From: Dehalococcoidia bacterium
GTDB lineage: Bacteria > Chloroflexota > Dehalococcoidia > SM23-28-2 > HRBIN24
NCBI GenBank assembly: GCA_025062275.1
Contig: JANXAP010000007.1
Coordinates: forward strand, 1 to 35,293
Direction: 5' to 3'
DNA: 35,293 nucleotides
This document shows, piece by piece, positions 15,861 to 26,638 of this stretch. Numbering within the stretch: the stretch's first letter is position 1; each line of letters starts with the position of its first letter. A program made the position numbers and the translations under genes. Under the pieces are notes generated by a model. It saw only the letters and a list, made by a program, of their open reading frames with translations. It did no database searches and had not been told where the DNA came from.

Positions 15861-16166
15861 CTAGGGACGCTGGAACCCAGCGACCCGCTCCAGGAACTCC
15901 AGCTTGGCCGAGCCAGGCTCCACCAGCGGCCCCAGCTTACCCATGAGCTCCCGCAACGCCCCCTGCCGATGGGCCTCGAAGGCGGCCTCGTCGCGATACA
16001 CCTCGAACACCACGATGCGGCGCGGGTCGTCCTTGGCGCGATGGAACAGGTAGGCGATGGTCCCTGGCTCGTCGGCCTGGACGCGGCCCGCCAGCTCCTG
16101 CAGGACAGCCTCGGCCTCCTGCTCCTTACCTTCCTGGAGCCTGAAAGTGGCCAGCACCGTATACAT
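15861..16166 (-). CDS. Antibiotic biosynthesis monooxygenase (ABM) domain protein
   Basis: A 101-residue single-domain dimeric ferredoxin-like protein of the ABM/putative quinol monooxygenase type. The pattern fits: MYTVLATFRLQEGKEQEAEAVLQEL, PGTIAYLFHRAKDDPRRIVVFEVYRDEAAFEAHRQ and a C-terminal strand. Enzymes of this fold oxidise quinols or degrade haem, while others are merely small-molecule binders; nothing here decides. It starts 12 nt after the acyl-CoA mutase gene and is the last member of that operon. A role in the same CoA pathway is inference. Confidence 0.78.
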   Translation of the reverse strand: MYTVLATFRLQEGKEQEAEAVLQELAGRVQADEPGTIAYLFHRAKDDPRRIVVFEVYRDEAAFEAHRQGALRELMGKLGPLVEPGSAKLEFLERVAGFQRP

Positions 16167-16178
16167 GGGCGCCTCCCG

Positions 16179-17867
16179 TTAGTAGATGGCCTCCTCCTGG
16201 TAAACGCCGAAGACCTCGCGCATCACGTCGCAGATCTCGCCCAGGGTGCAGTAGGCCTTCACGGCCTCGATGAGGTGGGGCATGACGTTCTCCTGGCCCC
16301 GGCAGGCCTGCTCCAGCCGCCGCAGGCAGCGCACCACCTCCCGGTTGTCCCGCTCCCGCCGCAGCTCCCGCAGCCGCTCCACCTGCCGACGATAGCCCTC
16401 GCCGGTCGGGTCCACCCGCAGGATGGGGATCTCTATGGGCTCGTCCAGCACATAGCGGTTGACCCCCACCACGACCCGCCGTCCTTCGTCCACCTCCCGC
16501 TGGTAGCGGTATGAGGCCTCGGCTATCTCCCGCTGGAAGAAGCCCATGCGGATGGCCGGTATCACGCCGCCCAGGTCCTCGATGCGGCGGAAGTAGGCCC
16601 GCGCCTCCTCCTCCAGCTCCTGGGTGAGGGCCTCCACCAGGTAGCTGCCCCCCAACGGGTCGACGCTGTTGGTCACCCCGGACTCGTGGGCGATGACCTG
16701 CTGCACCCGCAGGGCCAGCCGGGCCGCCTTCTCGCTGGGCAGGGCCAGCGCCTCGTCCCAGGAGTTGGTATGCAGCGACTGGGTGCCCCCCAGCACCGCC
16801 GCCAGCGCCTGGATGGTGGTCCGTATCAGGTTCACCTCCGGCTGCTGGGCCGTCAGGGAGCAGCCCGCCGTCTGGGTGTGAAAGCGAAGCCACCACGACC
16901 TGGGATCCTTGGCGCCGAAGACCTCCCGCATCTGTCGCGCCCAGATGCGTCGGGCCGCCCGGAACTTGGCCACCTCCTCGAAGAAGTCGTTGTGACAGTT
17001 GAAGAAGAAGGAGAAGGTGGGGGCGAACTGGTCTACGTCCAGCCCCCGCTCCAGGCACCAGCGCACGTATTCGAAGCCGTCGGCGAGGGTGAAGGCCAGC
17101 TCCTGGGCCGCCGTGGCCCCCGCCTCGCGAATGTGGTAGCCAGAGATGCTGATGGGGTGCCACTTGGGCACCTGCTGCACGCAGAACTCTACCGTGTCCA
17201 CCACCAGGCGCATGGACGGCTCCGGCGGGAACAAGAACTCCTTCTGGGCGATGTACTCCTTCAGGATGTCGTTCTGGATGGTGCCCCGCAGCCTCTCCCT
17301 GGGCACCCCCTGCCGGTCGGCCACGGCGATGTACATGGCCCAGATGACGGCGGCGGGCGAGTTGATGGTCATGGAGGTGCTTATCTCGCCCAGGGGGATG
17401 CCGTCCAGCAGTATCTCCATGTCCCGCAGGGAGGACACAGCCACCCCACACTTGCCGAACTCGCCTTCGGCCATGGGGTGGTCGGTGTCGTAGCCGTAGA
17501 GAGTGGGGAGGTCGAAGGCGATGGACAGCCCCGTCTGACCCTCCGCCAGCAGGAACTTGAAGCGGGCGTTGGTCTCCTCGGCCAGGCCGAAGCCCGAGAA
17601 CTGGCGCATGGTCCAGACCTTGCCCCGGTAGCCCGTGGGGTAGATGCCGCGGGTGTAGGGGTACCGGCCCGGAAGGCCGATGTCCCGCCGATAGTCCAGG
17701 CCGGCCAGGTCGGTGGGGTCGTACAGGCGGCGAACGGGACGCCCAGAGACGGTAGTGAAGCCGTCGTCGGCCCGCTCGGGCCACTCCCTCTCCACCCACT
17801 CCTCCCACTCCCGGCGCTCCCGCTTCAGCTCCTCCAGCTCTTCCTCCCCTTGCGGCATAGTCGCCAC
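16179..17867 (-). CDS. B12-dependent acyl-CoA mutase large subunit, isobutyryl-CoA mutase-like
   Basis: A 562-residue TIM-barrel substrate-binding subunit of the methylmalonyl-CoA mutase superfamily, without the cobalamin-binding domain, so it needs a separate small subunit. Motifs: [72 protein letters not shown]. At the positions that set specificity in the P. shermanii mutase, Tyr89 is Phe90 here, Arg207 is Gln208 and Phe117 is Phe118. Phe/Gln is the isobutyryl-CoA mutase pattern. The Ile/Asp pair of 2-hydroxyisobutyryl-CoA mutase is absent. An automatic label of methylmalonyl-CoA mutase would therefore probably be wrong on substrate. It is preceded by an acyl-CoA dehydrogenase (8-nt gap) and followed by the ABM gene. 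Confidence 0.9.
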   Translation of the reverse strand: MATMPQGEEELEELKRERREWEEWVEREWPERADDGFTTVSGRPVRRLYDPTDLAGLDYRRDIGLPGRYPYTRGIYPTGYRGKVWTMRQFSGFGLAEETNARFKFLLAEGQTGLSIAFDLPTLYGYDTDHPMAEGEFGKCGVAVSSLRDMEILLDGIPLGEISTSMTINSPAAVIWAMYIAVADRQGVPRERLRGTIQNDILKEYIAQKEFLFPPEPSMRLVVDTVEFCVQQVPKWHPISISGYHIREAGATAAQELAFTLADGFEYVRWCLERGLDVDQFAPTFSFFFNCHNDFFEEVAKFRAARRIWARQMREVFGAKDPRSWWLRFHTQTAGCSLTAQQPEVNLIRTTIQALAAVLGGTQSLHTNSWDEALALPSEKAARLALRVQQVIAHESGVTNSVDPLGGSYLVEALTQELEEEARAYFRRIEDLGGVIPAIRMGFFQREIAEASYRYQREVDEGRRVVVGVNRYVLDEPIEIPILRVDPTGEGYRRQVERLRELRRERDNREVVRCLRRLEQACRGQENVMPHLIEAVKAYCTLGEICDVMREVFGVYQEEAIY

Positions 17868-17875
17868 CCCCTGGC

Positions 17876-19024
17876 CTAGAAGGCCGAAATGCCCAGCAGG
17901 TCGCGGGCCACCAGCAGCTTCTGGATCTGGGTGGTGCCCTCGTACAGGCTGAGACCGATGGCGTCCCGCAGGTAGCCCTCCACCAGCCGCTCGCTGAGGT
18001 AGCCGGCGCCGCCGTGGACGGCGATGGCGTTACGGGCCGCCCGCACGGCGGCCTCGGTGGCGAAGGCCTTGGCCATGGCCACCCAGCGAGTGGCCCCCTC
18101 TCCCGAATCGCGGGCACGGGCGGCCCGGAGGGTCAGCAGCCGCGCGGCCTCGCATTCGATGGCCATGTCGGCCAGCAGCTCCTGCACGAGCTGGTGCCCG
18201 CCGATGGGCTTCCCCCACTGCTTCCGCTCTCGGGCATACTCCAGGCACAGGTCGAGGCAGGTCTGGGCAATGCCCACAGCGCAGGCAGCGGTGGACAGGC
18301 GGCCGCTCTCCAGGGCGGCCTGGGCCACCCGAAAGCCCTCGCCCACCTGCCCCAGCAGACGGTCATCGTCCACCAGCACACCGTCGAAGTAGAGGGCGGC
18401 CAGGTTTGATGCGTGCAGACCCAGCTTCCCCTTGACGGGCTGGCGGGTCAGGCCCGGGCTGTTCCCGTCCACCAGAAAGGCAGCCATGCCCCGGTGTCGC
18501 GCCCCCGGCTCCGTCTGGGCGAAGACGACGATGACGTCGGCCAGGGCGCCGTTGGACGTCCAGAACTTGCTGCCCGTGAGGCGCCAGCGCCCGTTCTCCC
18601 GACGGGCCGTCAGCTCTACCGCCGCAGGGTCGGACCCGACGTTGGGCTCCGACAGGGCGAAGGCCCCCACCAGCCTTCCCGACAGCACCTGCGGCAGCCA
18701 GCGCCGCCTCTGCTCCTCGTTGCCGTAGGCGTAGATGGATGTGCCTACCAGGGAGAGCTGGACCGTCAGGGCCGAGGTGAAGACGGACGGGCTGGCCCCG
18801 CCGATGGCCTCGCATACCAGGGCATAGGAGACGTTATCGATGCCGGCGCCGCCATACTGCTCGGGGAACGGGCCGCCGTAAAGGCCAGCCTCGGCCAGCA
18901 GCCTCATGACCTCCAGGGGGAACGACTCGTCCTCGGCCCGCTCCCTGGCCTGGGGCAGGATATGCTGGGCGGCGAAGCGCTTGGCCGTCTGGTAGATGAT
19001 GCGTTGGGCCTCGTCCAGTTCCAC
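17876..19024 (-). CDS. Acyl-CoA dehydrogenase
   Basis: A 382-residue FAD flavoenzyme with the standard order: an all-helical N-terminal domain, the beta domain ([15 protein letters not shown], then GSKFWTSNG) and the C-terminal helical domain ([23 protein letters not shown]). The catalytic base is Glu362 in [11 protein letters not shown], as in short- and medium-chain and branched-chain acyl-CoA dehydrogenases. It transfers electrons from acyl-CoA to electron-transfer flavoprotein, which is not encoded here. It leads the operon with the isobutyryl-CoA-type mutase, so a short branched or straight C4 acyl-CoA is a reasonable guess. Confidence 0.93.
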   Translation of the reverse strand: MELDEAQRIIYQTAKRFAAQHILPQARERAEDESFPLEVMRLLAEAGLYGGPFPEQYGGAGIDNVSYALVCEAIGGASPSVFTSALTVQLSLVGTSIYAYGNEEQRRRWLPQVLSGRLVGAFALSEPNVGSDPAAVELTARRENGRWRLTGSKFWTSNGALADVIVVFAQTEPGARHRGMAAFLVDGNSPGLTRQPVKGKLGLHASNLAALYFDGVLVDDDRLLGQVGEGFRVAQAALESGRLSTAACAVGIAQTCLDLCLEYARERKQWGKPIGGHQLVQELLADMAIECEAARLLTLRAARARDSGEGATRWVAMAKAFATEAAVRAARNAIAVHGGAGYLSERLVEGYLRDAIGLSLYEGTTQIQKLLVARDLLGISAF

Positions 19025-19074
19025 GCCGACCCCAGTCTACTAGATGCCGGCCGCCCGTGTTAACCCCGTCCCCG

Positions 19075-19740
19075 TCAGAGGCCGTGGCCCCACAGCCGCT
19101 CCCCCAGAAGGAGCGCCGTCAACGCCCCGGCGACTAGGAAGGGGCCGTACGGCATATACTGGCCGCGACGGGCCAGGCGCGAGAGCAGGAGGAAGGCCGC
19201 AGCCACGCCGCCGGCGATGGCCCCCAGGGACAGGGCCAGGGCCACCCCCGGAAACCCCACCACGGCGCCGATGAGGGCGGCCAGCTTCACGTCCCCGGCC
19301 CCCAGGCCGCCGCGCATGGCCACATAGGCCACCCCCAGCACCACCAGTCCGAAGAAGGCACCGGCCAGGGCCTGCACGACGCCCCGGTCGGGCCAGGCCC
19401 ACGACAGCGCCAGGGCCAGCACCAGCCCCGGGTAGACCAGTCGGTTGGGCAGCAGCCGTCGCTCCAGATCGGTGACGGCCAGAGCGAGGAAAAGGGTGCC
19501 GAAGAGGGTGGCCAGCAGGGCCGCCGATGCCTCGTCCAGAGCACGGGCGGCCGCCATCCCCAGGGCAGCAGCGGTCAGGGGCAGGATCAGGCCCCGCCAG
19601 GGCAACTGGCCGCGAGGCAGGCCCCTCTCCCCGTCCTCCTCCCCTGCCTCCTCGTCATCAGGCCCGTACACCAAAGGCCAGCCCAGGGCGAAGGCCGTCC
19701 CCAGCGTCAGCCCCAGCAGGGCGCACAGTGCCTCTTTCAT
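19075..19740 (-). CDS. A24-family prepilin peptidase, lacking the methylase domain
   Basis: A 221-residue polytopic membrane aspartyl protease. The two catalytic aspartates are Asp91 in TDLERRLLPN and Asp150 in GLGAGDVKL. The first helix is followed by an acidic loop (DDEEAGEEDGE) and then about six helices. The N-terminal cysteine-rich methyltransferase domain of PilD is missing, as in archaeal-type or TadV/CpaA-like members. No pilin or secretion genes are adjacent. The only visible ribosome-binding site, GGAGG, directly abuts the ATG, and an in-frame stop lies just upstream, so initiation is unusual. Confidence 0.87.
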   Translation of the reverse strand: MKEALCALLGLTLGTAFALGWPLVYGPDDEEAGEEDGERGLPRGQLPWRGLILPLTAAALGMAAARALDEASAALLATLFGTLFLALAVTDLERRLLPNRLVYPGLVLALALSWAWPDRGVVQALAGAFFGLVVLGVAYVAMRGGLGAGDVKLAALIGAVVGFPGVALALSLGAIAGGVAAAFLLLSRLARRGQYMPYGPFLVAGALTALLLGERLWGHGL

Positions 19741-19790
19741 CCTCCGTAGTTATGGACGCGGAAGCCCCGCGCGCGTTATGGCCCTGCATC

Positions 19791-19819
19791 TTCTTTCATG
19801 AGTTTCCCTCCCGTATAAT
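19791..19819 (+). promoter_or_regulatory. Promoter of the methyltransferase/glycosyltransferase cluster
   Basis: A perfect -10 TATAAT (19814-19819) lies 17 nt after a poor -35 TTCTTT (19791-19796). A start near 19826 would give a leader of about 35 nt. It sits in the divergent gap with the prepilin peptidase gene. Confidence 0.6.
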
Positions 19820-19860
19820 TGAGGGTCGATGTTACCCCTGCACCTGCCGTGGTCCCGCCT

Positions 19861-20481
19861 ATGGCCCGCCTCGTGCGAATAGACCTGGGCAACCGCACCG
19901 GCCGACGGGATGTCATCGCCGTTGACCCCTTCTTCGTGCCCAGCAACGGTATCAGGGGCGACCTGGACGGGGGACTCCCCTTCCGCGACGACAGCGTGGA
20001 CGAAGTGTTCTGTTACGATGTGCTGCAGCGCATCGCTGACCTGCCCGTGGCCCTGCGGGAGATATGGCGGGTGTGCAAGGACGGCGCCCTGGTCCACATA
20101 CGCGTCCCCCATGCCAGCTCCTCCTTCACCACCTGGATGGACGTGACCCAGCGCCGGGGGTTCACCATCGAGGCGTTCGGGCGGCTGGGAGGGTTCGCCC
20201 TGGCACCCTTCGACCTGGAGTATGCCCGCCTTCGCCTCACCGGCCACCGCCCCGAGGACGCCCACCCCCTGCGCCGCCTGCTGGGGCTGCTGGTGGAGCC
20301 GCTGGCCAACCGCAGCCGTGTGTCCCAGTACCGCTGCGAGCGGTGGTGGGGTCACTGGCTGGGCTTCGATGAAATATACGTGGTCATCCGCGCCCTGAAG
20401 GACGAGGAGGAGCTGCGGCGCCGTCGCCTCCTGCCGGCGGCCCCCCGACGCGCTCCCCGCCCTCAGGCCGAGCAGGGGTGA
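19861..20481 (+). CDS. Methyltransferase-like protein with degenerate SAM motif
   Basis: A 206-residue protein with the outline of a class I SAM methyltransferase: IAVDPFF (motif II), GDLDGGLPFRDDSVDEVFCYDVLQRIADLPVALREIWRVCKDGALVHIRVPH (motifs III-V). The glycine-rich motif I, usually LNLGCG, is replaced by VRIDLGNRTGRRD, so SAM binding is doubtful. Start ATG 19861 is chosen because it opens the recognisable fold; a TTG at 19819 overlaps the -10 box and cannot be transcribed from that promoter. No strong ribosome-binding site is visible. It is followed 3 nt later by a second, intact methyltransferase. Confidence 0.72.
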   Translation: MARLVRIDLGNRTGRRDVIAVDPFFVPSNGIRGDLDGGLPFRDDSVDEVFCYDVLQRIADLPVALREIWRVCKDGALVHIRVPHASSSFTTWMDVTQRRGFTIEAFGRLGGFALAPFDLEYARLRLTGHRPEDAHPLRRLLGLLVEPLANRSRVSQYRCERWWGHWLGFDEIYVVIRALKDEEELRRRRLLPAAPRRAPRPQAEQG

Positions 20482-20484
20482 GAG

Positions 20485-21255
20485 ATGGCATCACGGCCGC
20501 GCGTGCTGCTGGTGGACTACTTCCGCATGGGCATCCGCCCAGGGCAGAAGGTGCTGGACATCGGATGCGGGCAGGGCCGCCACGTGGTGGGCACCTGTCA
20601 CAACCCCTGCCTGGGCGTGGGACTGGACATCGACCTGGGGCTGCTGCGGGAGGCCCGAGAGCGCCTGGAGGAGGCAGCCCGGATGCTGCCGGGGTGGATC
20701 AAGGGCCACGGGGAGTTCGTGCTGGGTGACGCCTGCCACCTCCCCTTCGCCGACGCGGCCTTCGACCACGTCATCGCCTGCGAAGTGGTGGAGCACGTAC
20801 CCGACGACGACGGCCTCTTGCGGGAGGCGGTGCGAGTGCTGCGCCCCGGCGGCTCCCTGGTGGTCAGCATACCCCGCTTTCTGCCCGAGGCCATCTGCTG
20901 GGCCATCAACCGCCGCCTAATGACCCTACCCGGCTCACATGTGCGCATCTACCCCCCCGGCGCTGTCGAGCGCAAGCTGCGGCGCTTGGGGCTGGAGCTT
21001 TACGACCACCGCCACGACCACGGCTACTGGTCCCTGTACTGGATCGCCTATGCCTTGCTGGACCGTATCGTGGGCGGGAAGCGAGCCGAGGCGGCAATGG
21101 CCTGGGCCCGCCGCCTCATCGAGTCCTACTCCCTGCGGCCCGGGCCTCTGGCCGTTCGACTGGAGGAGGACATCAACCGCTACTTCGCCAAGTCTTGCGT
21201 CATCTACGCCCGCAAGCCCACCGACGGGGAGGGGCCGTGCGCATCTGCTTCCTGA
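20485..21255 (+). CDS. Class I SAM-dependent methyltransferase
   Basis: A 256-residue methyltransferase (Methyltransf_11-like). Motif I KVLDIGCGQGRH is at 22-33, acidic motif II GLDID follows, then LGDACHLPFADAAFDHVIACEVVEHV and VLRPGGSLVVSIPR. The C-terminal third is aromatic and basic, and probably forms the acceptor site. The substrate is unknown. It is sandwiched between a degenerate methyltransferase and a GT4 glycosyltransferase, so methylation of a glycan or lipid carrier is plausible but inferred. Its last 19 nt overlap the glycosyltransferase start. Confidence 0.87.
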   Translation: MASRPRVLLVDYFRMGIRPGQKVLDIGCGQGRHVVGTCHNPCLGVGLDIDLGLLREARERLEEAARMLPGWIKGHGEFVLGDACHLPFADAAFDHVIACEVVEHVPDDDGLLREAVRVLRPGGSLVVSIPRFLPEAICWAINRRLMTLPGSHVRIYPPGAVERKLRRLGLELYDHRHDHGYWSLYWIAYALLDRIVGGKRAEAAMAWARRLIESYSLRPGPLAVRLEEDINRYFAKSCVIYARKPTDGEGPCASAS

Positions 21256-22487
21256 TGTATCACGGCAGCATGTATTCGGGAGGCCAGGGGGTATACCTCT
21301 ACTATCTGACCCGCGAGCTGGCCCGGCTGGGCCATGAGGTGCACGTCATCTCGGGGCCTCCCTACCCGCGGCTGGCGCCGGGGGTCACCCTGCACCGGGT
21401 AGACGGCACCAGCTATTACCGCTTCCTGGAGGACAAAAGGGGATTCCTGGACCGAAGGAGTCCCTGGGAGTTCTTCTACCCCCTCAACTTCTTCGAGCTG
21501 CTCACCACCCGGTACGGTTTCTACACCCTGATGCTCACCTACAGCCTGCGGGCCTTGCCCGTATTCCTGGAGCTGCACCGTCGCCACCCCTTCGATGTGG
21601 TGCACGACAATCAGGGGTTGGGGCTGGGCTACCTGGGCATCAAGGCGCAGGGGGTGCCGCTGGTAGCCACCATTCACCATCCGCTGCTGGTGGACGCCCA
21701 CAACGCCGTGGCCCGCAGCCGCTCCTTGGTGCAGAAGGTGCGCAGGGTGCTTTTCTACCCGGCCATCCTGCAGGCGCCGGCGGCGCGGGTGGCCGACCGC
21801 ATCATCACCGTGTCGCAGGCCTCGGCAGAGCTGGTGGCGTGGGCCTTCCGGGTGCCCAGGGCCAAGATCGAAGTCATCTACAATGGCGTGGACAGCGAGA
21901 CCTTCCGCCCTCTGGGGCTGGAGCGGGAGCACCGCTCCATCATTTATGTCGGCAATTCCGAGGACCCCAACAAGGGTGCGCAGTTCCTGATGGAGGCGTT
22001 GCACTACCTGCTGCGGGACGGCATCGACTTCAGGCTGACACTGGTGGACCGGCCGCGGGGTGGTCTGCAACTGGTGCCCAAGCTGGTGCGCCGCTACGGC
22101 CTCAGCACCAGGGTCCGCTTCGCGGGGCGCCTCAGCACTGCCGCCCTGGTGCGGGCCTACAACCGCTCCCAACTGATGGCCTGTCCCTCGCTTTACGAGG
22201 GGTTCGGCATGCCCGTCTCGGAGGCCATGGCCTGCGGCACGGCCGTGGTGGCCACCCGCGGGGGTGCTCTGCCCGAGGTGGTGGGGGAGGACGGCGCTGG
22301 CCTGCTGGTGCCGCCCGGGGACTCGCGCGCCCTGGCCGAGGCCATCGCCGAGCTGCTGGCAGACCCGGAGCGATGCGCCCGCATGGGCCAGGAGGGGCGC
22401 CGCCGCGTCCTTTCCCTCTTCAGTTGGCGGAAGGCGGCGCTGGAGACCGTGCGCGTCTACGAGCAGGTGCTGTCAGGGAGCGAGTGA
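21237..22487 (+). CDS. Glycosyltransferase family 4 (GT-B fold)
   Basis: A 416-residue retaining glycosyltransferase. The N-terminal Rossmann half opens with ICFLMYHGSMYSGGQGVYLYYLTRELA, containing the GGxGxY loop. The C-terminal half has IIYVGNSEDPNKG and the donor-binding signature SLYEGFGMPVSEAMACGTAVVAT (from about residue 318), including the E-x7-E motif. Start GTG 21237 gives the correct N-terminus, with GGGGAGGGG just before it. It is the last gene of the three-gene cluster. Its 3' 68 nt overlap the converging small membrane protein gene. Acceptor unknown; PIMB/WbaZ-like mannosyl or other hexosyl transfer are possibilities. Confidence 0.9.
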   Translation: MRICFLMYHGSMYSGGQGVYLYYLTRELARLGHEVHVISGPPYPRLAPGVTLHRVDGTSYYRFLEDKRGFLDRRSPWEFFYPLNFFELLTTRYGFYTLMLTYSLRALPVFLELHRRHPFDVVHDNQGLGLGYLGIKAQGVPLVATIHHPLLVDAHNAVARSRSLVQKVRRVLFYPAILQAPAARVADRIITVSQASAELVAWAFRVPRAKIEVIYNGVDSETFRPLGLEREHRSIIYVGNSEDPNKGAQFLMEALHYLLRDGIDFRLTLVDRPRGGLQLVPKLVRRYGLSTRVRFAGRLSTAALVRAYNRSQLMACPSLYEGFGMPVSEAMACGTAVVATRGGALPEVVGEDGAGLLVPPGDSRALAEAIAELLADPERCARMGQEGRRRVLSLFSWRKAALETVRVYEQVLSGSE

Positions 22488-22716
22488 AGACCGGTGCCTC
22501 ACGGTGGGTGAACAGCACCCAACCCACCCAGAAGGCCAGGGACAGGACTGCGCCGCTGGCCAGCAGCACCGGCAGGGCAATGGCCCAGTAGCTACGGCGG
22601 CGCATGCCCTCCAGGAGGGCCAGAAAGGCCAGCAATACCCCAGCGCAGATGGCCACGCCGTAGGCGCGCTCGCGCTCTCCCTGAGGACTGCGGCTGTCGC
22701 TACGCTGAGTGGTCAT
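22420..22716 (-). CDS. Small two-helix membrane protein, unknown function
   Basis: A 98-residue protein with two clear hydrophobic segments (about 19-36 and 43-69) separated by the short basic loop EGMRRRSY. The N-terminus is polar (MTTQRSDSRSPQGERER) and the tail is Arg/Pro-rich. I do not recognise a family. Start ATG 22716 follows a GGGG element, and the longer frame from 22815 adds only low-complexity sequence. The 3' 68 nt are antisense to the end of the GT4 gene. The hydrophobic pattern and the otherwise empty 389-nt gap before prs support a real gene, but moderately. Confidence 0.5.
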   Translation of the reverse strand: MTTQRSDSRSPQGERERAYGVAICAGVLLAFLALLEGMRRRSYWAIALPVLLASGAVLSLAFWVGWVLFTHREAPVFTRSLTAPARRRARSPAPPSAN

Positions 22717-22834
22717 GCCCCTGCCCGCATTCTGGGGCACATCCCCCCGGCTGTCAACGCTGCCACGGGCCTGTCTCGCTGAAGAAGGGCGAAGGGCCAG
22801 GGGCGGAGGCGTCATCGTGGCTGATGACCCCTTG

Positions 22835-22843
22835 TGCTATAGT
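22835..22843 (+). promoter_or_regulatory. Extended -10 promoter of prs-secA
   Basis: TGC-TATAGT (22835-22843) is an extended -10; the -35 position (TCGTGG) is poor. Transcription near 22850 would leave about 27 nt of leader, including a GGAG ribosome-binding element at 22868-22871. Confidence 0.55.
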
Positions 22844-22876
22844 GAGATATGGACTGCTGGCAGCCGCGGAGACGAG

Positions 22877-23854
22877 ATGCGTCCCAGCTTCTATGTCTAC
22901 GAAGAGCTGAAGGTATTCACAGGGCGGTCCCATCCCGCCCTGGCCCAGGCCATCTGCGACTACCTGGAGATACCCCTGGGCGAGGCCGACGTCTTCGAGT
23001 TCAGCAACGAGAACATATTCGTCCGCTACCACGAAAACATCCGCGCCCGCGACGTATTCCTGGTGCAGCCCTTCTGCTCCCCCGTCAACACCAGCATCAT
23101 GGAGCTTCTGATCATGATAGACGCCGCCCGGCGCGCTTCGGCCGGCCGCATCACTGCCGTAGTCCCCTATTACTCCTATGGGCGCAGCGACAAGAAGGAC
23201 CAGCCGCGGGTGCCCATCACCGCCAGGCTGCTGGCCAACCTCATTGAGACGGCGGGAGCGGACCGCTTGCTGACCATCGACCTGCATGCCGGCCAGATCC
23301 AGGGCTTCTTCAACATCCCGGTGGACGAGCTGACGGCCCTGGGCATCTTGGCCCGTCATTTCCGCGACAAGTTCGGCCCGGACGGCCTGCAGGAGGTAAC
23401 GGTGGTAGCCACCGACGTGGGCGACGCCAAGCGGGCGCGGCGCATGGCCGACCGCCTGGGGGTGCCTCTGGCCATCGTCGAGAAGCGGCGCCTGGGCAAC
23501 CAGGAGCAGGTAGAGGCGGTCAACATCATCGGCGAGGTGAAGGGGCGCACGGCCCTCATCGTGGACGACGAGGTGCTGACGGGCGGCACCCTGGCCGCCA
23601 CCGCCGACATCGTGCTGCGCCAGGGCGCTCGCCAGGTCTACGCCTGCTGCACCCATGCCCTCCTGGCCGGGCGAGCCGTCGAGGTGCTGGAGCGAAGCCA
23701 GATAAAGGAGCTGGCGGTTACCGACACGGTGCCCATCCCGCAGGACAAGCGCATGCCCAACATGACGGTGCTGTCGGTGGCGCCGCTGCTGGGCGAGGCC
23801 ATCCGCCGCATCCACACCGGCCAGTCCGTGGGCGCCCTGTTCGACGAGTACTGA
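22877..23854 (+). CDS. prs: Ribose-phosphate pyrophosphokinase
   Basis: A 325-residue PRPP synthetase that makes phosphoribosyl pyrophosphate for nucleotide, histidine and NAD synthesis. Family motifs: [45 protein letters not shown] (flexible catalytic loop), [13 protein letters not shown] and the PRPP site [17 protein letters not shown] 22877 gives the standard N-terminus, and the longer open frame upstream has no homology. secA follows after 13 nt with its own GGGGAAGGGA, so the two share a transcript. Confidence 0.95.
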   Translation: MRPSFYVYEELKVFTGRSHPALAQAICDYLEIPLGEADVFEFSNENIFVRYHENIRARDVFLVQPFCSPVNTSIMELLIMIDAARRASAGRITAVVPYYSYGRSDKKDQPRVPITARLLANLIETAGADRLLTIDLHAGQIQGFFNIPVDELTALGILARHFRDKFGPDGLQEVTVVATDVGDAKRARRMADRLGVPLAIVEKRRLGNQEQVEAVNIIGEVKGRTALIVDDEVLTGGTLAATADIVLRQGARQVYACCTHALLAGRAVEVLERSQIKELAVTDTVPIPQDKRMPNMTVLSVAPLLGEAIRRIHTGQSVGALFDEY

Positions 23855-23867
23855 GGGGAAGGGACGT

Positions 23868-26627
<2,760 letters not shown>

Positions 26628-26638
26628 GGGGTGAGGCG

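Noticed and set aside
16179-17867. 2-hydroxyisobutyryl-CoA mutase identity
   Set aside because: The diagnostic Ile and Asp are Phe90 and Phe118 here.
16126-18117. 663-codon minus-strand ORF overlapping the mutase in another frame
   Set aside because: Same strand but a shifted frame of the acyl-CoA mutase; Gly/Arg/Pro-rich translation without motifs.
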